Positions 23,460 through 32,850 are shown, counted from the stretch's first letter. The stretch is DNA of 35,715 nucleotides from Epulopiscium sp. Nele67-Bin005 (GCA_002007365.1 LNZR01000008.1:1-35715); one strand, 5' to 3'. The notes: generated from the sequence alone by a model not told the origin. Made by a program: numbers and translations.

Positions 23460-23595
23460 ATAGTTTATCTAAATTATGGATAAAAAATATGAAATTTTTG
23501 TTAATAGAATGATTAAATTTTAACAGACAAACCCTCTAATAAATGTAAAATTTGTTTAGTTACAAAAAGTAACTATAATACTTTATTGTGCGTAC

Positions 23596-23624
23596 TTTAC
23601 AAAAATTACAATGCTATATATTAT
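23596..23624 (+). promoter_or_regulatory. Promoter upstream of the PNPOx-ferredoxin ruin
   Basis: TTTACA (23596-23601), 17 bases, TATTAT (23619-23624). A TTGGAGGAA ribosome site follows before the ATG at 23654. Expression signals are intact though the gene is broken. Confidence 0.6.
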
Positions 23625-23653
23625 ATAATCATAAATAATTTGGAGGAACTGTA

Positions 23654-24155
23654 ATGAATATACAACAAATTTATGAAGCATTTGATAAAATCGGTTGTCT
23701 AACTTTTGCCACAATAAATGACGATTACCCCGAAACTCGAATAGCTCACCTAAGAGTATATGATGAAGATGGAATTTATTTTATGACAATGAATACAAAG
23801 CCATTTTACAAACAACTAACTACAACCCAAAAAAGATAACCGACGTTACCCAACGATGGTAGCCTTTTGTATTCACTGTGCAAAAGGAGAAATTTTTAAG
23901 TACGATTTTGAGAAAATTGTTATGCCTCACAAAATTTATAGAAAACGTTTTTGTTATGGAGGATTATCTTTTGACAAACCCGGTCTTACAATTACAAATA
24001 AATGTATAAATTGTGGTAAGTGCAAAAAAGCTTGTTCTTTTGATGCTATATTTAAGGAAGAAACTCAATATAAAATTGATGGAAACCGTTGTGATGAATG
24101 TGGAAGTTGCTACTTGGTATGCCCTGCTAGTGCTGTTATTCACAAAGGAAATTAG
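23654..24155 (+). pseudogene. PNPOx-fold / 2[4Fe-4S] ferredoxin fusion gene with internal deletion
   Basis: The intact family joins an FMN-binding PNPOx-like domain to a C-terminal bacterial ferredoxin and is widespread in Clostridia as a probable flavin/iron-sulfur redox protein. Here the first 61 codons match its start (MNIQQIYEAFDKIGCLTFAT, then MNTKPFYKQL) and stop at 23837-23839. The second part resumes in another frame with RRYPTMVAFCIHCAKGEIF and runs to a complete ferredoxin end with CINCGKCKKAC and CDECGSCYLVCP. By memory of the family, about 50-60 residues between YKQL and RYP are missing, and the frame is shifted at the junction (about 23825-23842). The second half could still be translated from ATG 23866 as a small ferredoxin, but it has no good ribosome site. 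Confidence 0.85.
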
Positions 24156-24165
24156 GAGGAATTTA

Positions 24166-24521
24166 TGAATGTACAATCTGTAATTAGATTAAACCAAATT
24201 TTATTGGAGGAGGAGCAGGACTTTCAACATTTGATGGTCAACGATTTGATAAATACTTAGGGGATTTTGGAGCAGAAAAATTTATTTTAATCGTTATGTA
24301 GATAACAAATCAAAATTTTATATTTAGAATTAGGTATAGAAAATAACACTCCAGCAATAATAAAATACCCATTTTGGAGGCTTACACACGAAAATAAAAA
24401 TTCCAATTACGTTTGCATAACCCTTGATGATGCGTATGCCCCAGAAGAAATTCAAAAGCGCTCACTTTGTATAACTGACGACATCGCAAAAATAATTTAT
24501 GATGTGAAAGATTTATATTAA
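24166..24521 (+). pseudogene. Decayed Sir2-family (NAD-dependent deacylase/ADP-ribosyltransferase) gene
   Basis: An excellent AGGAGG site and ATG at 24166 open a frame that soon fails. Pieces of one protein lie in different frames: the start (MNVQSVIRLNQIL), the Rossmann glycine motif IGGGAGLSTFDGQRFDKYLG, a short link NRYVDNKSKFYI, and a C-terminal part LELGIENNTPAIIKYPFWRL ending in KIIYDVKDLY at 24521. The order matches clostridial Sir2-like proteins of about 270-290 aa. The whole central part, with the catalytic histidine and most of the NAD site, is gone. It starts 10 bases after the PNPOx-ferredoxin stop, so the two formed an operon and decayed together. A separate intact sirtuin is at 33842-34597. 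Confidence 0.75.
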
Positions 24522-24572
24522 TGGATTGTTATTCAAAATTTTGCATACACTAATTTTATACTATTATAACTG

Positions 24573-24607
24573 AGGCTAGGGACAATTCCTTGCCTTGATT
24601 TTTTATA
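24573..24607 (+). terminator. Possible terminator after the Sir2 ruin
   Basis: AGGC-T-AGG and CCT-T-GCCT pair with a single T-T mismatch around a 7-base loop, followed by a T-rich run. Confidence 0.45.
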
Positions 24608-24622
24608 TAAGGGGGATTTTTT

Positions 24623-24928
24623 ATGATTATAGTAACCACTGACCACATTCCTAGTAAGGAAATTAAAGATATTGTTGGCTATGTTCAGGGTGGAACAATT
24701 TGCAAAAAAAATTTGGGTAAAGATAGTTCCATTTCATTTATGATGGGTGGAGAATTAAATTTATTTGCTGAGATGCTTGTTGAGGCCAAACACGTTGCCT
24801 TAAATCATATGGCTAACGATGCAAAAAGAGGTGGAGCTAATGCTATCATTGGACTAAGAGTAATCCAAACACCTGTAATGCAAGGGGCTATCGAGATTTT
24901 TGTATATGGAACTGGTGTAGTAATTTAA
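24623..24928 (+). CDS. YbjQ-family (UPF0145) protein
   Basis: A 101-aa cytosolic protein of the YbjQ/UPF0145 family, which forms pentameric rings and is sometimes called heavy-metal-binding, although its function is not settled. Family marks are the opening IVTTDHIPSKEIKDIVGYVQ, the helix with EAKHVALNHMANDAKRGGAN, and AIIGLRV followed by the closing GTGVVI. A strong AAGGGGGA site precedes the ATG. It is a single-gene unit bounded by hairpins. Confidence 0.88.
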   Translation: MIIVTTDHIPSKEIKDIVGYVQGGTICKKNLGKDSSISFMMGGELNLFAEMLVEAKHVALNHMANDAKRGGANAIIGLRVIQTPVMQGAIEIFVYGTGVVI

Positions 24929-24958
24929 CATAATGGTATCAAATTTTAAACATAACAC

Positions 24959-24987
24959 AAGGTTAATCTTTTGGTTAGCCTTTTTAT
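24959..24987 (+). terminator. Terminator after the YbjQ-family gene
   Basis: A 10-bp stem (24959-24968 with 24973-24982), including two G-U pairs that form only in plus-strand RNA, a 4-T loop and a T run. Confidence 0.8.
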
Positions 24988-24999
24988 TTTTGATAATTT

Positions 25000-25036
25000 T
25001 AAAAAACCCTAATCCCTGTTGTGAGATTAAGGTTTT
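25000..25036 (-). terminator. Terminator after the small membrane protein gene
   Basis: On the minus strand AACCTTAATC and GATTAGGGTT pair, one pair being G-U, followed by a run of U. It lies 28 bases beyond the stop at 25064. Confidence 0.75.
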
Positions 25037-25063
25037 TTATTATAATTTATGTAAAAATGAAGA

Positions 25064-25372
25064 CTATCTATAGTAGTCCTCATCTTCTTCTGCTTTTGGT
25101 TCTTCTGCCACTTTGGGTTTTATCATTGAGCCAATCCACATTTTAAACACATATATAATTACTATTAATGTTCCAAACATAGATAATAGGCTTAAAAAGT
25201 TATACATACCATTTTCTAATATAGTAGTACTCATAGCTTTCATTAACTTATTTACGCTATGACGATTTCCATTAAAAAAATAATCTATACTAGAATGGAT
25301 AATTGGGTTGTTTATTAAAGTTAATATTATGCCTACAAAAATTCCTATTAAATCTTTTTTGTGTTCGTTCAT
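25064..25372 (-). CDS. Small two-segment membrane protein, hypothetical
   Basis: 102 aa with hydrophobic segments at about 8-22 and 56-78 and a charged, acidic C-terminal tail (KPKVAEEPKAEEDEDYYR). ATG at 25372 (MNEHKKDLIG) has GAGGTG 6 bases upstream; a GTG three codons earlier is part of that site. I do not recognise the family. No same-strand neighbour is close enough for an operon. Confidence 0.7.
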   Translation of the reverse strand: MNEHKKDLIGIFVGIILTLINNPIIHSSIDYFFNGNRHSVNKLMKAMSTTILENGMYNFLSLLSMFGTLIVIIYVFKMWIGSMIKPKVAEEPKAEEDEDYYR

Positions 25373-25528
25373 ATTTAACACCTCACAGTCGAATAAGAAA
25401 TTTTATTTGTTAATACTATTATACTATATTATGTTTATGAATACAATTAGTTGTATATTACTTTTAAAATTTTGTGAGTTGTCCTAATTAAATTAGTTAT
25501 TTTTTATATATTTTTATATATACCAAAC

Positions 25529-25573
25529 AATAAATAAAAGTCTAGCATACTAAATATATACTAGACTTTTATT
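25529..25573 (-). terminator. Terminator after the leucyl aminopeptidase gene
   Basis: A 13-bp perfect stem (25533-25545 with 25561-25573), partly extended in the loop, starts 3 bases after the stop. The flanks are A/T runs. Confidence 0.75.
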
Positions 25574-25575
25574 TA

Positions 25576-27015
25576 TTATTTATTATTTACCACTAAATGG
25601 TATAAAGTCCTAACTCCAACGCCAGTTCCACCTTTTGGGCAAATATCTGTATTCGATTTTGACCACGCTGTCCCTGCAATATCAAGGTGAAGCCAAGGAG
25701 TATCTCCCACAAATTCTTGAAGAAACATTCCTGCTGTAATCGAACCACCATATGGACCACCAGAGTTTTTGATATCTGCAAAATCCCCTTTGATTTGAGC
25801 TTTAAAACTATCATCATTTGGTAATCTCCAGAATTTTTCTCCAGTACGTTTTCCTGCTTTTTCTAAATCATTGTAAAACTCTGTGTTATTTGAAATTACT
25901 CCAGTAATATTTGTTCCAAGAGCCGCAAGTACTGACCCTGTAAGCGTTGCAATATCAACAACTTTATCTACTTTTTCATTTTCTGTAATATATGTTATAG
26001 CATCAGCCAAAGTTAAACGCCCTTCTGCATCAGTATTAATAACTTCGATAGTTTTTCCATTCATAGCCGTAACTAAATCTCCAGGTTTATAGCTTCCTCC
26101 AGAAATCGTATTTTCACAAGCCGCCACAACTGCTACAACGTTTGCCTTAACTTTATTCAATGCAAATGCACGCATAACCCCAACAACTGTAGCACTTCCA
26201 GACATATCATTTTTCATAGCTTCCATACCAGTTGCATGTTTAATTGAATATCCACCAGTATCAATTGTAAGACCCTTTCCTACCAGCCCCATGCAAGTTT
26301 CATTTTCAGGGTCACCATTATAACGCATAATAATAAAGCGTGGTAGTCTATCAGACCCTTTACCAACTGCCCAAAATGCGCCCATTTTCATTTCTTGAAT
26401 TTTGTGTTCATCAAAAACTTCTACTTCAAAACCACATTCTTGACCTTCTTTAACAGCAATATCAGCCAAAACTTCAGGATACATTTCACATGGAGGCTCA
26501 TTTACTAAATTTCTAGCAAAGTTAATACTATGAGCAATATTAATTGCATGTTCAAGTTTTTCTAAGATTTTATCTTTTTTCTCTTGTGGATACCCATCAA
26601 TAAATCCTTCTGAAGTATGCTCATCTTTTTGAGATTTATATTTATTAAACGTATAATTTGCAAGAACTACACCTTCTGCAAATGCCGTTACTACCTCTCC
26701 TGCGCACATTTGTTTTGCCTGAATAAAATTAAGTACATAAGTTTTAGCTTTAAGCTTATTAATTTGTTTTATAGATTTGGCTACTGCATTTGTAAACTTT
26801 TCTTTAGTTAAATCTTCAAATTTTCCAAGACCAACTAAAATCGTAAACGAGGCATCACTATTTGTAAAATAAAAAATTTGCTCGTCTTTTCCTCCAAAAG
26901 CCTCTTTGTCTACCCATACTTTCAAACTTTCATCATCTTTAATATTATCCTCATACACAAATTTTATATGTGCATCAACTTGTTCTAAGTTATTTTCTTT
27001 TATACTTAGTTTCAT
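25576..27015 (-). CDS. pepA: Leucyl aminopeptidase, family M17
   Basis: A cytosolic two-metal aminopeptidase that removes N-terminal residues from peptides. 479 aa, normal length. The N-terminal domain (about 1-160) is divergent as usual. The catalytic domain has VGKGLTIDTGGYSIK (metal ligands about K247 and D252), KNDMSGSA (D270), and the M17 signature NTDAEGRLTLADA (about 327-339, with the metal-binding D and E and catalytic R). ATG at 27015 follows AAAGGAG by 7 bases; an upstream in-frame start would add six residues. The unit is monocistronic with its own promoter. Confidence 0.95.
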   Translation of the reverse strand: MKLSIKENNLEQVDAHIKFVYEDNIKDDESLKVWVDKEAFGGKDEQIFYFTNSDASFTILVGLGKFEDLTKEKFTNAVAKSIKQINKLKAKTYVLNFIQAKQMCAGEVVTAFAEGVVLANYTFNKYKSQKDEHTSEGFIDGYPQEKKDKILEKLEHAINIAHSINFARNLVNEPPCEMYPEVLADIAVKEGQECGFEVEVFDEHKIQEMKMGAFWAVGKGSDRLPRFIIMRYNGDPENETCMGLVGKGLTIDTGGYSIKHATGMEAMKNDMSGSATVVGVMRAFALNKVKANVVAVVAACENTISGGSYKPGDLVTAMNGKTIEVINTDAEGRLTLADAITYITENEKVDKVVDIATLTGSVLAALGTNITGVISNNTEFYNDLEKAGKRTGEKFWRLPNDDSFKAQIKGDFADIKNSGGPYGGSITAGMFLQEFVGDTPWLHLDIAGTAWSKSNTDICPKGGTGVGVRTLYHLVVNNK

Positions 27016-27051
27016 AATTCTACTCCTTTTCAATTTTGAGATATGTAGTAT

Positions 27052-27080
27052 AGTCTATTATTATACTTGTACTATGTCAA
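27052..27080 (-). promoter_or_regulatory. Promoter of pepA
   Basis: On the minus strand TTGACA (27075-27080), a perfect -35, then 17 bases and TAGACT (27052-27057). An inverted repeat AGTATA/TATACT overlaps the -10. Confidence 0.6.
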
Positions 27081-27327
27081 GCCAAACGCTTCAATTGGTT
27101 ATCATTTTCAAATTTTCAACATTTACCCTTACAAATTCTCAATAGATTATTAACTACTTTTCCACACGAAAAATATGTTGCTCAATTAGTTTACAGCAAA
27201 TATTTTAAACAGATGTAAAAATTTTGTTAAAAATTCTATTAAGTTAGTACTATTGCCATAACAAATTTTTAATTTATAGTACAAATTTACTAATTTAATT
27301 CAAATTAACTCTGCCAAATTTTTATAA

Positions 27328-27353
27328 CAAAAAACCCTAAACTGGGTTTAGGG
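27328..27353 (-). terminator. Terminator after the DJ-1/PfpI gene
   Basis: CCCTAAAC and GTTTAGGG form a perfect 8-bp stem with a 3-base loop and six U on the minus strand. Confidence 0.85.
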
Positions 27354-27362
27354 CTAAATTTT

Positions 27363-27896
27363 TTACATTACCATTTGTTGTTTTAAAGTTTGTGCTTGTT
27401 CGTCACTTGTAATTCGTGCCAAAATCTCAAATCCAAATTCCATTGATGCACCAGGTCCAATTGCTGTAATCAAATTTCCATCAACAACAACTCTTTCTCT
27501 TTTTACATTCGCATTAGGAATTTCAATAGTTGGATATCCTGTAACCGTTCTATTTTCAAGTAATTCCCATCTTCCCAAAATACTTGGTGCTGCACAAATT
27601 GCACAAACCCATTTATTTTCATCATTTAAAAAAGAAGAAACTGCTTCTTTTAGCTTAGTCATCTTAAAATATTTCTCCGTTCCAGGCCCACCTGGTAATA
27701 TAATCATATCCAGCTCGCTAAAATCCACCTCATCTAAAACGGTATCCATTGTTATATTAATTTTTTGAGAGCTAGTAACTTCTTTCCCTTTCAAACCAAT
27801 TAGGCTAACATTTAATTTTCCACGACGTAAAATATCAACTACAGCTAGTCCCTCTAATTCTTCAAATCCGTTTGCAAAAACTACTCCAATATTCAT
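27363..27896 (-). CDS. DJ-1/PfpI family protein (YajL/ThiJ-like)
   Basis: 177 aa, a single class I glutamine amidotransferase-like domain. The family triad elements are visible: E15 in GFEELEGLAVVDILRR, the nucleophile cysteine in VCAICAAPSILG (C101), and the oxyanion loop LPGGPGTEKYF. A final segment, ITAIGPGASMEFGFEIL, is typical of the DJ-1 subgroup. Members act in glyoxal or protein-glycation repair and oxidative stress, but which applies here cannot be read from sequence. ATG has AGGAGG 5 bases upstream. It is divergent from secA. Confidence 0.92.
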   Translation of the reverse strand: MNIGVVFANGFEELEGLAVVDILRRGKLNVSLIGLKGKEVTSSQKINITMDTVLDEVDFSELDMIILPGGPGTEKYFKMTKLKEAVSSFLNDENKWVCAICAAPSILGRWELLENRTVTGYPTIEIPNANVKRERVVVDGNLITAIGPGASMEFGFEILARITSDEQAQTLKQQMVM

Positions 27897-28014
27897 AAGA
27901 GCCTCCTAAAAATAAATTTTCTTTATTATAGCATTATGGATTTATTTGTTCAATAGTTGGTCATACTATTAAATATAAAAGGGCTTCGTGGAGAGAATTG
28001 GAAAATCCCTATAG

Positions 28015-28043
28015 TTGTAATAGGGTATAATATTTGATATACT
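28015..28043 (+). promoter_or_regulatory. Promoter of secA
   Basis: TTGTAA (28015-28020), 17 bases, TATACT (28038-28043). A TATAAT at 28026 lacks a spaced -35. A 6-bp hairpin (CCCTAT/ATAGGG) overlaps the -35. Confidence 0.5.
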
Positions 28044-28105
28044 GTATTCAGTCAAATATTTCAGATTTAGGCATTATAAATATAGGAAAAAAGAGGGTGT
28101 TATAG

Positions 28106-30682
28106 TTGAAAAACTTAGTGGAAAAAATATTTGGTAGCCACTCACAACGTGAACTAAAAAGGTTAGAACCAATTATTCAAAAAATCGAATCATACGACAG
28201 TGCCATGGCGCAACTTAGCGATGATGAACTAAAGGCAAAAACAGAAGAATTTAAAACACGTTATCAAAATGGTGAAAGCCTTGATGCTATGTTGCCTGAG
28301 GCATATGCTGTTTGTCGTGAGGCCTCTAGTCGTGTACTTAATATGAAACACTACCGAGTACAATTAATTGGTGGTACAATTTTACACTTCGGTCGTATTG
28401 CAGAGATGAGAACAGGGGAAGGGAAAACTCTAGTTGCAACTTTACCTGCATATTTAAACGCACTTTCTGGAAAAGGTGTACACGTTGTAACAGTTAATGA
28501 TTACCTAGCTCAACGTGACTCTGCTGAGATGGCACAGGTTCATAACTTCTTGGGGTTAACAGTAGGCTGTATCTTAAGTAATATGGATAATAATGCACGT
28601 CGTGATGCGTACAATTGCGATATTACTTATGGAACAAATAACGAATTTGGGTTTGATTATTTAAGAGATAATATGGTACTATACGCTGATCAAATGGTTC
28701 AACGTGAGCTAAACTTCGCAGTAATTGATGAGGTTGACTCTGTTCTTATAGATGAAGCTAGAACACCACTTATCATTTCAGGAAGTGGAAATAAATCTAC
28801 GCATCTTTATAAGGCGGCAGATATCTTTGTTCGCCGACTAAAAAAAGGACAACTATTAGGCGAAGAATCTGCAATGGCCACTCTTATGCGTGAAGAAATA
28901 GAAGAAGAGGGAGATTTTATTGTTGATGAAAAACAACGTTCTGTAACATTAACAGAAGATGGGGTTAAAAAAGCTGAACAATATTTTGGTATAGAAAACT
29001 TGGCTGACCCAGAAAATATGGAAACTCAACATCACATTACAATCGCACTAAAAGCCCACAACTTAATGCATCTTGAGAAAGATTACATCGTAAGTGATAA
29101 AGGTGAAATCGTTATCGTTGATGAATTTACAGGTCGTCTAATGGACGGTAGACGTTATTCAGATGGTCTTCATCAAGCGATTGAGGCAAAAGAAGGCGTT
29201 GAAGTTCAAAAAGAAAGTAAGACTCTTGCAACAATTACATTCCAAAACTACTTCAACCGTTACAACAATAAAGCAGGAATGACAGGTACAGCACTTACGG
29301 AAGAGGGAGAATTTAGGGATATTTATGGTATGGACGTTATCGTAATTCCTACAAATAGACCAATTCAACGTATTGACCATTCAGATATCGTATTTAAAAC
29401 AGAAGAAGCAAAATTTAATGCACTTATTAAAGATATCAAAGAATCATACGATAAGGGACAACCTGTTTTAGTTGGTACTGTAACAATTGATACTTCTGAA
29501 CATCTTAGTAAATTACTAAAGCAAGCAGGTATTAAACACCAAGTTCTTAACGCAAAATACCATGCCAAAGAAGCTGAAATCGTTTCTGAAGCTGGGCAAA
29601 AAGGCGCTGTAACAATTGCTACAAACATGGCTGGTCGTGGTACAGATATCAAGTTGGCTAAAGGAATTCAAGAAATTGGTGGATTAAAAATTATTGGTAC
29701 AGAACGCCATGAATCACGTCGTATAGATAACCAGTTAAGAGGGCGTGCTGGTCGTCAAGGTGACCCTGGAGAGTCTAGGTTTTATCTGGCTTTAGAAGAT
29801 AATTTAATGAGATTATTTACACCAGAAACAACACTGAAAATGTTTGATACACTAGGATTACCAGATGATGAGCCTATTGAACACAAAATTTTGTCAAAGG
29901 CTATTGAGAGAGCGCAAACTAAAGTTGAGAGTAATAACTACGGAATTCGTAAACATCTTTTAGAATATGACCGTATTATGAATGAACAACGTGAGATTAT
30001 TTATGAAGAAAGATACAAAGTTCTTAAAAACGAAAATTTACGTGAAAATATTTTAAAAATGGCCAAAGAAGTTATCAATATTACTGTAACTAATGGGCTT
30101 GCAGGTGCTGAATATCCTGAAGATTGGGAATTGGCAAAACTGATGGAGCATCTATCAACAATCATTCCATATGAAGATGTTACTTTTACAGAAGAAGAAC
30201 AAAAAAATCTTACAGAAGAAAAGCTCAAAGATTTACTTTATGAAAAGGCTATAGAAATTTATACACAAAAAGAAACTGATATGGGAGATAAACTTCGTGA
30301 AATTGAGCGTGTTATTTTATTAAAAGTTATCGATCAAAAATGGATGGATCACCTTGATAATATCGAGCAGATGCGCCAAGGGGTTAATTTACAAGCTTAT
30401 GGACAACGAAATCCAGTTGTTGAGTATAAGTTTTTAAGTTTTGAAATGTTTGAAGAAATGATAGAAAATATCCAACAAGAAACTATAAAAGCATTATTCC
30501 ATGTAAAACCAGCTAATCAAGAAATGAAACGTGAACACGTATTACAACCAACGGCTACAAACCTTACAGATACAAGCTTAGGAGCTAAACCTAAAGTTAA
30601 AACAGATAAGATTGGTCGTAATGATGATTGTACTTGTGGAAGTGGAAAAAAATACAAAAATTGCTGTGGAAAATTTAGATAA
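28106..30682 (+). CDS. secA: Preprotein translocase ATPase SecA
   Basis: The motor that drives unfolded precursors through SecYEG. 858 aa, full length. Visible parts are Walker [13 protein letters not shown] (about 101-112), the DEAD-like motif [32 protein letters not shown] and [15 protein letters not shown] in the second helicase domain, the scaffold helix, and a C-terminal SEC-C zinc motif ([13 protein letters not shown]) that binds SecB-like partners or lipids. The start is TTG (28106), chosen because GAGGGTG lies 6 bases upstream and the protein then begins [10 protein letters not shown] like its relatives. prfB, its common Firmicute neighbour, is absent; secA stands alone. Confidence 0.97.
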   Translation: MKNLVEKIFGSHSQRELKRLEPIIQKIESYDSAMAQLSDDELKAKTEEFKTRYQNGESLDAMLPEAYAVCREASSRVLNMKHYRVQLIGGTILHFGRIAEMRTGEGKTLVATLPAYLNALSGKGVHVVTVNDYLAQRDSAEMAQVHNFLGLTVGCILSNMDNNARRDAYNCDITYGTNNEFGFDYLRDNMVLYADQMVQRELNFAVIDEVDSVLIDEARTPLIISGSGNKSTHLYKAADIFVRRLKKGQLLGEESAMATLMREEIEEEGDFIVDEKQRSVTLTEDGVKKAEQYFGIENLADPENMETQHHITIALKAHNLMHLEKDYIVSDKGEIVIVDEFTGRLMDGRRYSDGLHQAIEAKEGVEVQKESKTLATITFQNYFNRYNNKAGMTGTALTEEGEFRDIYGMDVIVIPTNRPIQRIDHSDIVFKTEEAKFNALIKDIKESYDKGQPVLVGTVTIDTSEHLSKLLKQAGIKHQVLNAKYHAKEAEIVSEAGQKGAVTIATNMAGRGTDIKLAKGIQEIGGLKIIGTERHESRRIDNQLRGRAGRQGDPGESRFYLALEDNLMRLFTPETTLKMFDTLGLPDDEPIEHKILSKAIERAQTKVESNNYGIRKHLLEYDRIMNEQREIIYEERYKVLKNENLRENILKMAKEVINITVTNGLAGAEYPEDWELAKLMEHLSTIIPYEDVTFTEEEQKNLTEEKLKDLLYEKAIEIYTQKETDMGDKLREIERVILLKVIDQKWMDHLDNIEQMRQGVNLQAYGQRNPVVEYKFLSFEMFEEMIENIQQETIKALFHVKPANQEMKREHVLQPTATNLTDTSLGAKPKVKTDKIGRNDDCTCGSGKKYKNCCGKFR

Positions 30683-30689
30683 GACTTTA

Positions 30690-30722
30690 AAAAGAAGATG
30701 TGGATTATACATCTTCTTTTAT
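30690..30722. terminator. Bidirectional terminator between secA and the NADAR gene
   Basis: AAAAGAAGATGT and ACATCTTCTTTT form a perfect 12-bp stem with a 7-base loop, with A and T runs on both sides. The NADAR stop codon lies inside it. Confidence 0.9.
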
Positions 30723-31256
30723 TTTTTGCCTAACATTCATAAGGGTAAAACCTAGTAAATTCAATCCATTCCAACTATAAGGCTCAAAAATTCTCTCATC
30801 ATTTGCACTCATACCAATTCCCCAAATAGTATCATATGGGCTAGCCTCAACTAATACTTTTTCATCTGTGGCTAATAAAAAAGATTTTAGCTTAGGATTT
30901 TGGGAAAACTTCTGTAGATTTCCTTCAAAAACAATACCTTCTCTACAATTTTGCCAAGTACCTTCATTAAATCCCTTAACTTTACGCCCAAAATTTTTAA
31001 TTTCTTTTTGAGAATTAGAATTTAAAATCTTATCTAACATTTCTAAATCTCCAAATACCCGTGCCTTTTGTGCCATCATAAATTGCTCCATACACCAATA
31101 GACTTGTCCATTATATTCAAACTTTGCTTCAAACCATTGACTCAAACAACTTGCTCCAATACTCCCATTCTTTGTAGGTCTATGCCCCCAAAATGTTAAA
31201 TATTCTGGTTCAAATCCAATAGAAATTTGCATCTTTAAATACTCTAAATTATACAT
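30705..31256 (-). CDS. NADAR-domain protein (YbiA-like)
   Basis: A 183-aa single NADAR domain. Family features are FWGHRPTKNGSIGASCLSQW near the N-terminus, YWCMEQFMMAQKARVFGD (about 56-73), FGRKVKGFNEGTWQ, and the closing TIWGIGMSANDERIF with WNGLNLLGFTLMNVRQ. NADAR enzymes act on N-glycosidic bonds; members are reported to release riboflavin-pathway intermediates from ribose phosphate or to remove ADP-ribose from guanine. The role here is undetermined. ATG has GGGAGA 8 bases upstream. It is convergent with secA and shares its terminator. The window's two sirtuin-type genes also deal in NAD or ADP-ribose chemistry. Confidence 0.9.
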   Translation of the reverse strand: MYNLEYLKMQISIGFEPEYLTFWGHRPTKNGSIGASCLSQWFEAKFEYNGQVYWCMEQFMMAQKARVFGDLEMLDKILNSNSQKEIKNFGRKVKGFNEGTWQNCREGIVFEGNLQKFSQNPKLKSFLLATDEKVLVEASPYDTIWGIGMSANDERIFEPYSWNGLNLLGFTLMNVRQKIKEDV

Positions 31257-31323
31257 AAAATCTATCTCCCTTAACGTTATTTATCATAAGTATAACATTT
31301 TTCCATATTATTATATAGTATGT

Positions 31324-31375
31324 ACTCCAAATTTAAATAGTTGAATATATAATTTGGTGTAATATATGGTATAAT
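31324..31375 (+). promoter_or_regulatory. Promoter and upstream dyad of cysK-cysE
   Basis: An extended -10 (TGGTATAAT, TATAAT at 31370-31375) lies 29 bases before the cysK ATG, without a clear -35. Upstream, ACTCCAAATT (31324-31333) and AATTTGGTGT (31351-31360) form a 10-bp inverted repeat with one mismatch and a 17-base spacer, positioned where an activator or CymR-like repressor could bind. No T-box or S-box leader is seen; the leader is too short. Confidence 0.5.
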
Positions 31376-31404
31376 AAATAATAAACCATTTAGGAGGAAC
31401 TTTT

Positions 31405-32292
31405 ATGTTAGAGTTTATCGGAAACACACCGTTAGTAAAGGTGAGTAATTTAAGCACAGTTAACCCAAATATTTACTTAAAATTAGAAAAAAATAACCCT
31501 TCAGGTAGTGTAAAAGATAGGGCAGTTTATTTCATGATTAATGAACTTGAAAAACAACAAAAAATCGAACGAAAAAGCACTTTAATAGAAGCATCTAGTG
31601 GAAATACTGGAATTTCTTTGTCTATGATTGGAAGTTTAAAAGGATATCGTGTACTTATCGTTATGCCTGAAAACATGAGCCAAGAGCGCCAAACTATTAT
31701 GAAAGCATACGGTGCAGAACTAGTTTTGACGGACAAAGCATTAGGTATGAAAGGTGCAATTGATAAAATGAATGAACTGTGTGAGCAAAATCCAGACTAC
31801 GTTCAATTTGGACAGTTTACAAATTCAGCTAATGTCATGGCACACTATGAAACTACGGCTCAAGAAATTTTAAGAGATTTACCAAATATTGATATTTTTG
31901 TTGCTGGAGTAGGTACAGGGGGTACAATTACAGGGGTTGGAACTAAATTAAAAGAAACTAATTCTAAAATTAAAATTATAGCTCTTGAACCTGCTAAATC
32001 ACCTGTTATTTCTGGTGGGCAAAAAGGACCTCATGGTATTCAGGGAATTGGTGCTGGATTTATTCCTGATATTTTGGACACTGGTCTAATTGATGAGGTT
32101 ATTACTATCGAAGAAGAGTCAGCACATTTTGCTATGAAATTTTTAGCTAAAAATTGCGGTATTTTAGCAGGAATTTCTAGTGGAGCAAATGTTCATGGAG
32201 CAACAATTATAGCTGAAAGGTACAAAACAAAAAATGTAGCCACAGTAATTTGTGATGGATATGATAAATATATGTCTTTAGAAATTTTGTAG
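31405..32292 (+). CDS. cysK: O-acetylserine sulfhydrylase (cysteine synthase)
   Basis: A PLP enzyme that makes cysteine from O-acetylserine and sulfide. 295 aa, near the usual 300-310. The PLP lysine is K37 in [10 protein letters not shown], the substrate loop is [10 protein letters not shown] (about 62-71), and the phosphate-binding glycines are in [17 protein letters not shown] has TTAGGAGGAA upstream. cysE starts 8 bases after the stop, so CysK and CysE are made together, as fits their joint pathway and known complex. Confidence 0.95.
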   Translation: MLEFIGNTPLVKVSNLSTVNPNIYLKLEKNNPSGSVKDRAVYFMINELEKQQKIERKSTLIEASSGNTGISLSMIGSLKGYRVLIVMPENMSQERQTIMKAYGAELVLTDKALGMKGAIDKMNELCEQNPDYVQFGQFTNSANVMAHYETTAQEILRDLPNIDIFVAGVGTGGTITGVGTKLKETNSKIKIIALEPAKSPVISGGQKGPHGIQGIGAGFIPDILDTGLIDEVITIEEESAHFAMKFLAKNCGILAGISSGANVHGATIIAERYKTKNVATVICDGYDKYMSLEIL

Positions 32293-32300
32293 GTGAGTAT

Positions 32301-32810
32301 ATGATTAAGGAAATTAAGCAAGACTTAAATTTTATATTGAAAAATGATGTTGCTGCACGCAATAAGCTTGAAGTTTTCTTGCTATATCCCTCTATTCATG
32401 TTCGTATTACTCATAGCATTGCACATAGATTATATATTCATAAGAGATTTTTTTCAGCTAGATTAATTTCTCAAATTGGACGATTTTTAACCGGTATAGA
32501 AATTCACCCTGGTGCAAAACTTAAAGGTGGTATTTTAATAGACCACGGTATGGGTGTTGTAATTGGTGAAACTGCTGAAATTGGACATCATGTTACAATC
32601 TTCCAAGGTGTAACTTTGGGGGGAACTCGTAATAATAAAGGTAAACGCCACCCAACCATTGGTAATAATGTTATAATTGGAGCTGGTTCTAAAGTTTTAG
32701 GACCTATTACAATTGGTGATGGCTCTAAAATTGGAGCAAATGCTGTAGTATTAAAAGATATGCCCAAAAATACAACCTTTGTTGGAGTCCCAGCCAAATC
32801 AACCAAATAA
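32301..32810 (+). CDS. cysE: Serine O-acetyltransferase
   Basis: Acetylates serine with acetyl-CoA, providing the CysK substrate. The 169 aa is the short form common in Firmicutes, lacking most of the N-terminal helical domain of enterobacterial CysE. It has a left-handed beta-helix with hexapeptide turns ([40 protein letters not shown]) including the catalytic histidine in DHG, and a C-terminal [19 protein letters not shown]. The tail does not end in the Ile that docks into CysK in other systems. A strong terminator follows one base after the stop. Confidence 0.95.
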   Translation: MIKEIKQDLNFILKNDVAARNKLEVFLLYPSIHVRITHSIAHRLYIHKRFFSARLISQIGRFLTGIEIHPGAKLKGGILIDHGMGVVIGETAEIGHHVTIFQGVTLGGTRNNKGKRHPTIGNNVIIGAGSKVLGPITIGDGSKIGANAVVLKDMPKNTTFVGVPAKSTK

Positions 32811-32842
32811 AAGAGAGTCCATTTTCTGGACTCTTTTTTATT
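32811..32842 (+). terminator. Terminator of the cysK-cysE operon
   Basis: AGAGTCCA and TGGACTCT pair perfectly around a 5-base loop, followed by a run of T. Confidence 0.88.
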
Positions 32843-32850
32843 TAACATCG

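Larger units (their letters stand above)
27016..27362. other. 347-base noncoding stretch between pepA and the DJ-1-type gene
   Basis: It holds the pepA promoter (27052-27080), the terminator of the DJ-1/PfpI gene (27328-27353) and, between them, AT-rich sequence with a loose inverted repeat (GTACTAT near 27248, ATAGTAC near 27278). I see no gene or RNA motif. Confidence 0.5.
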
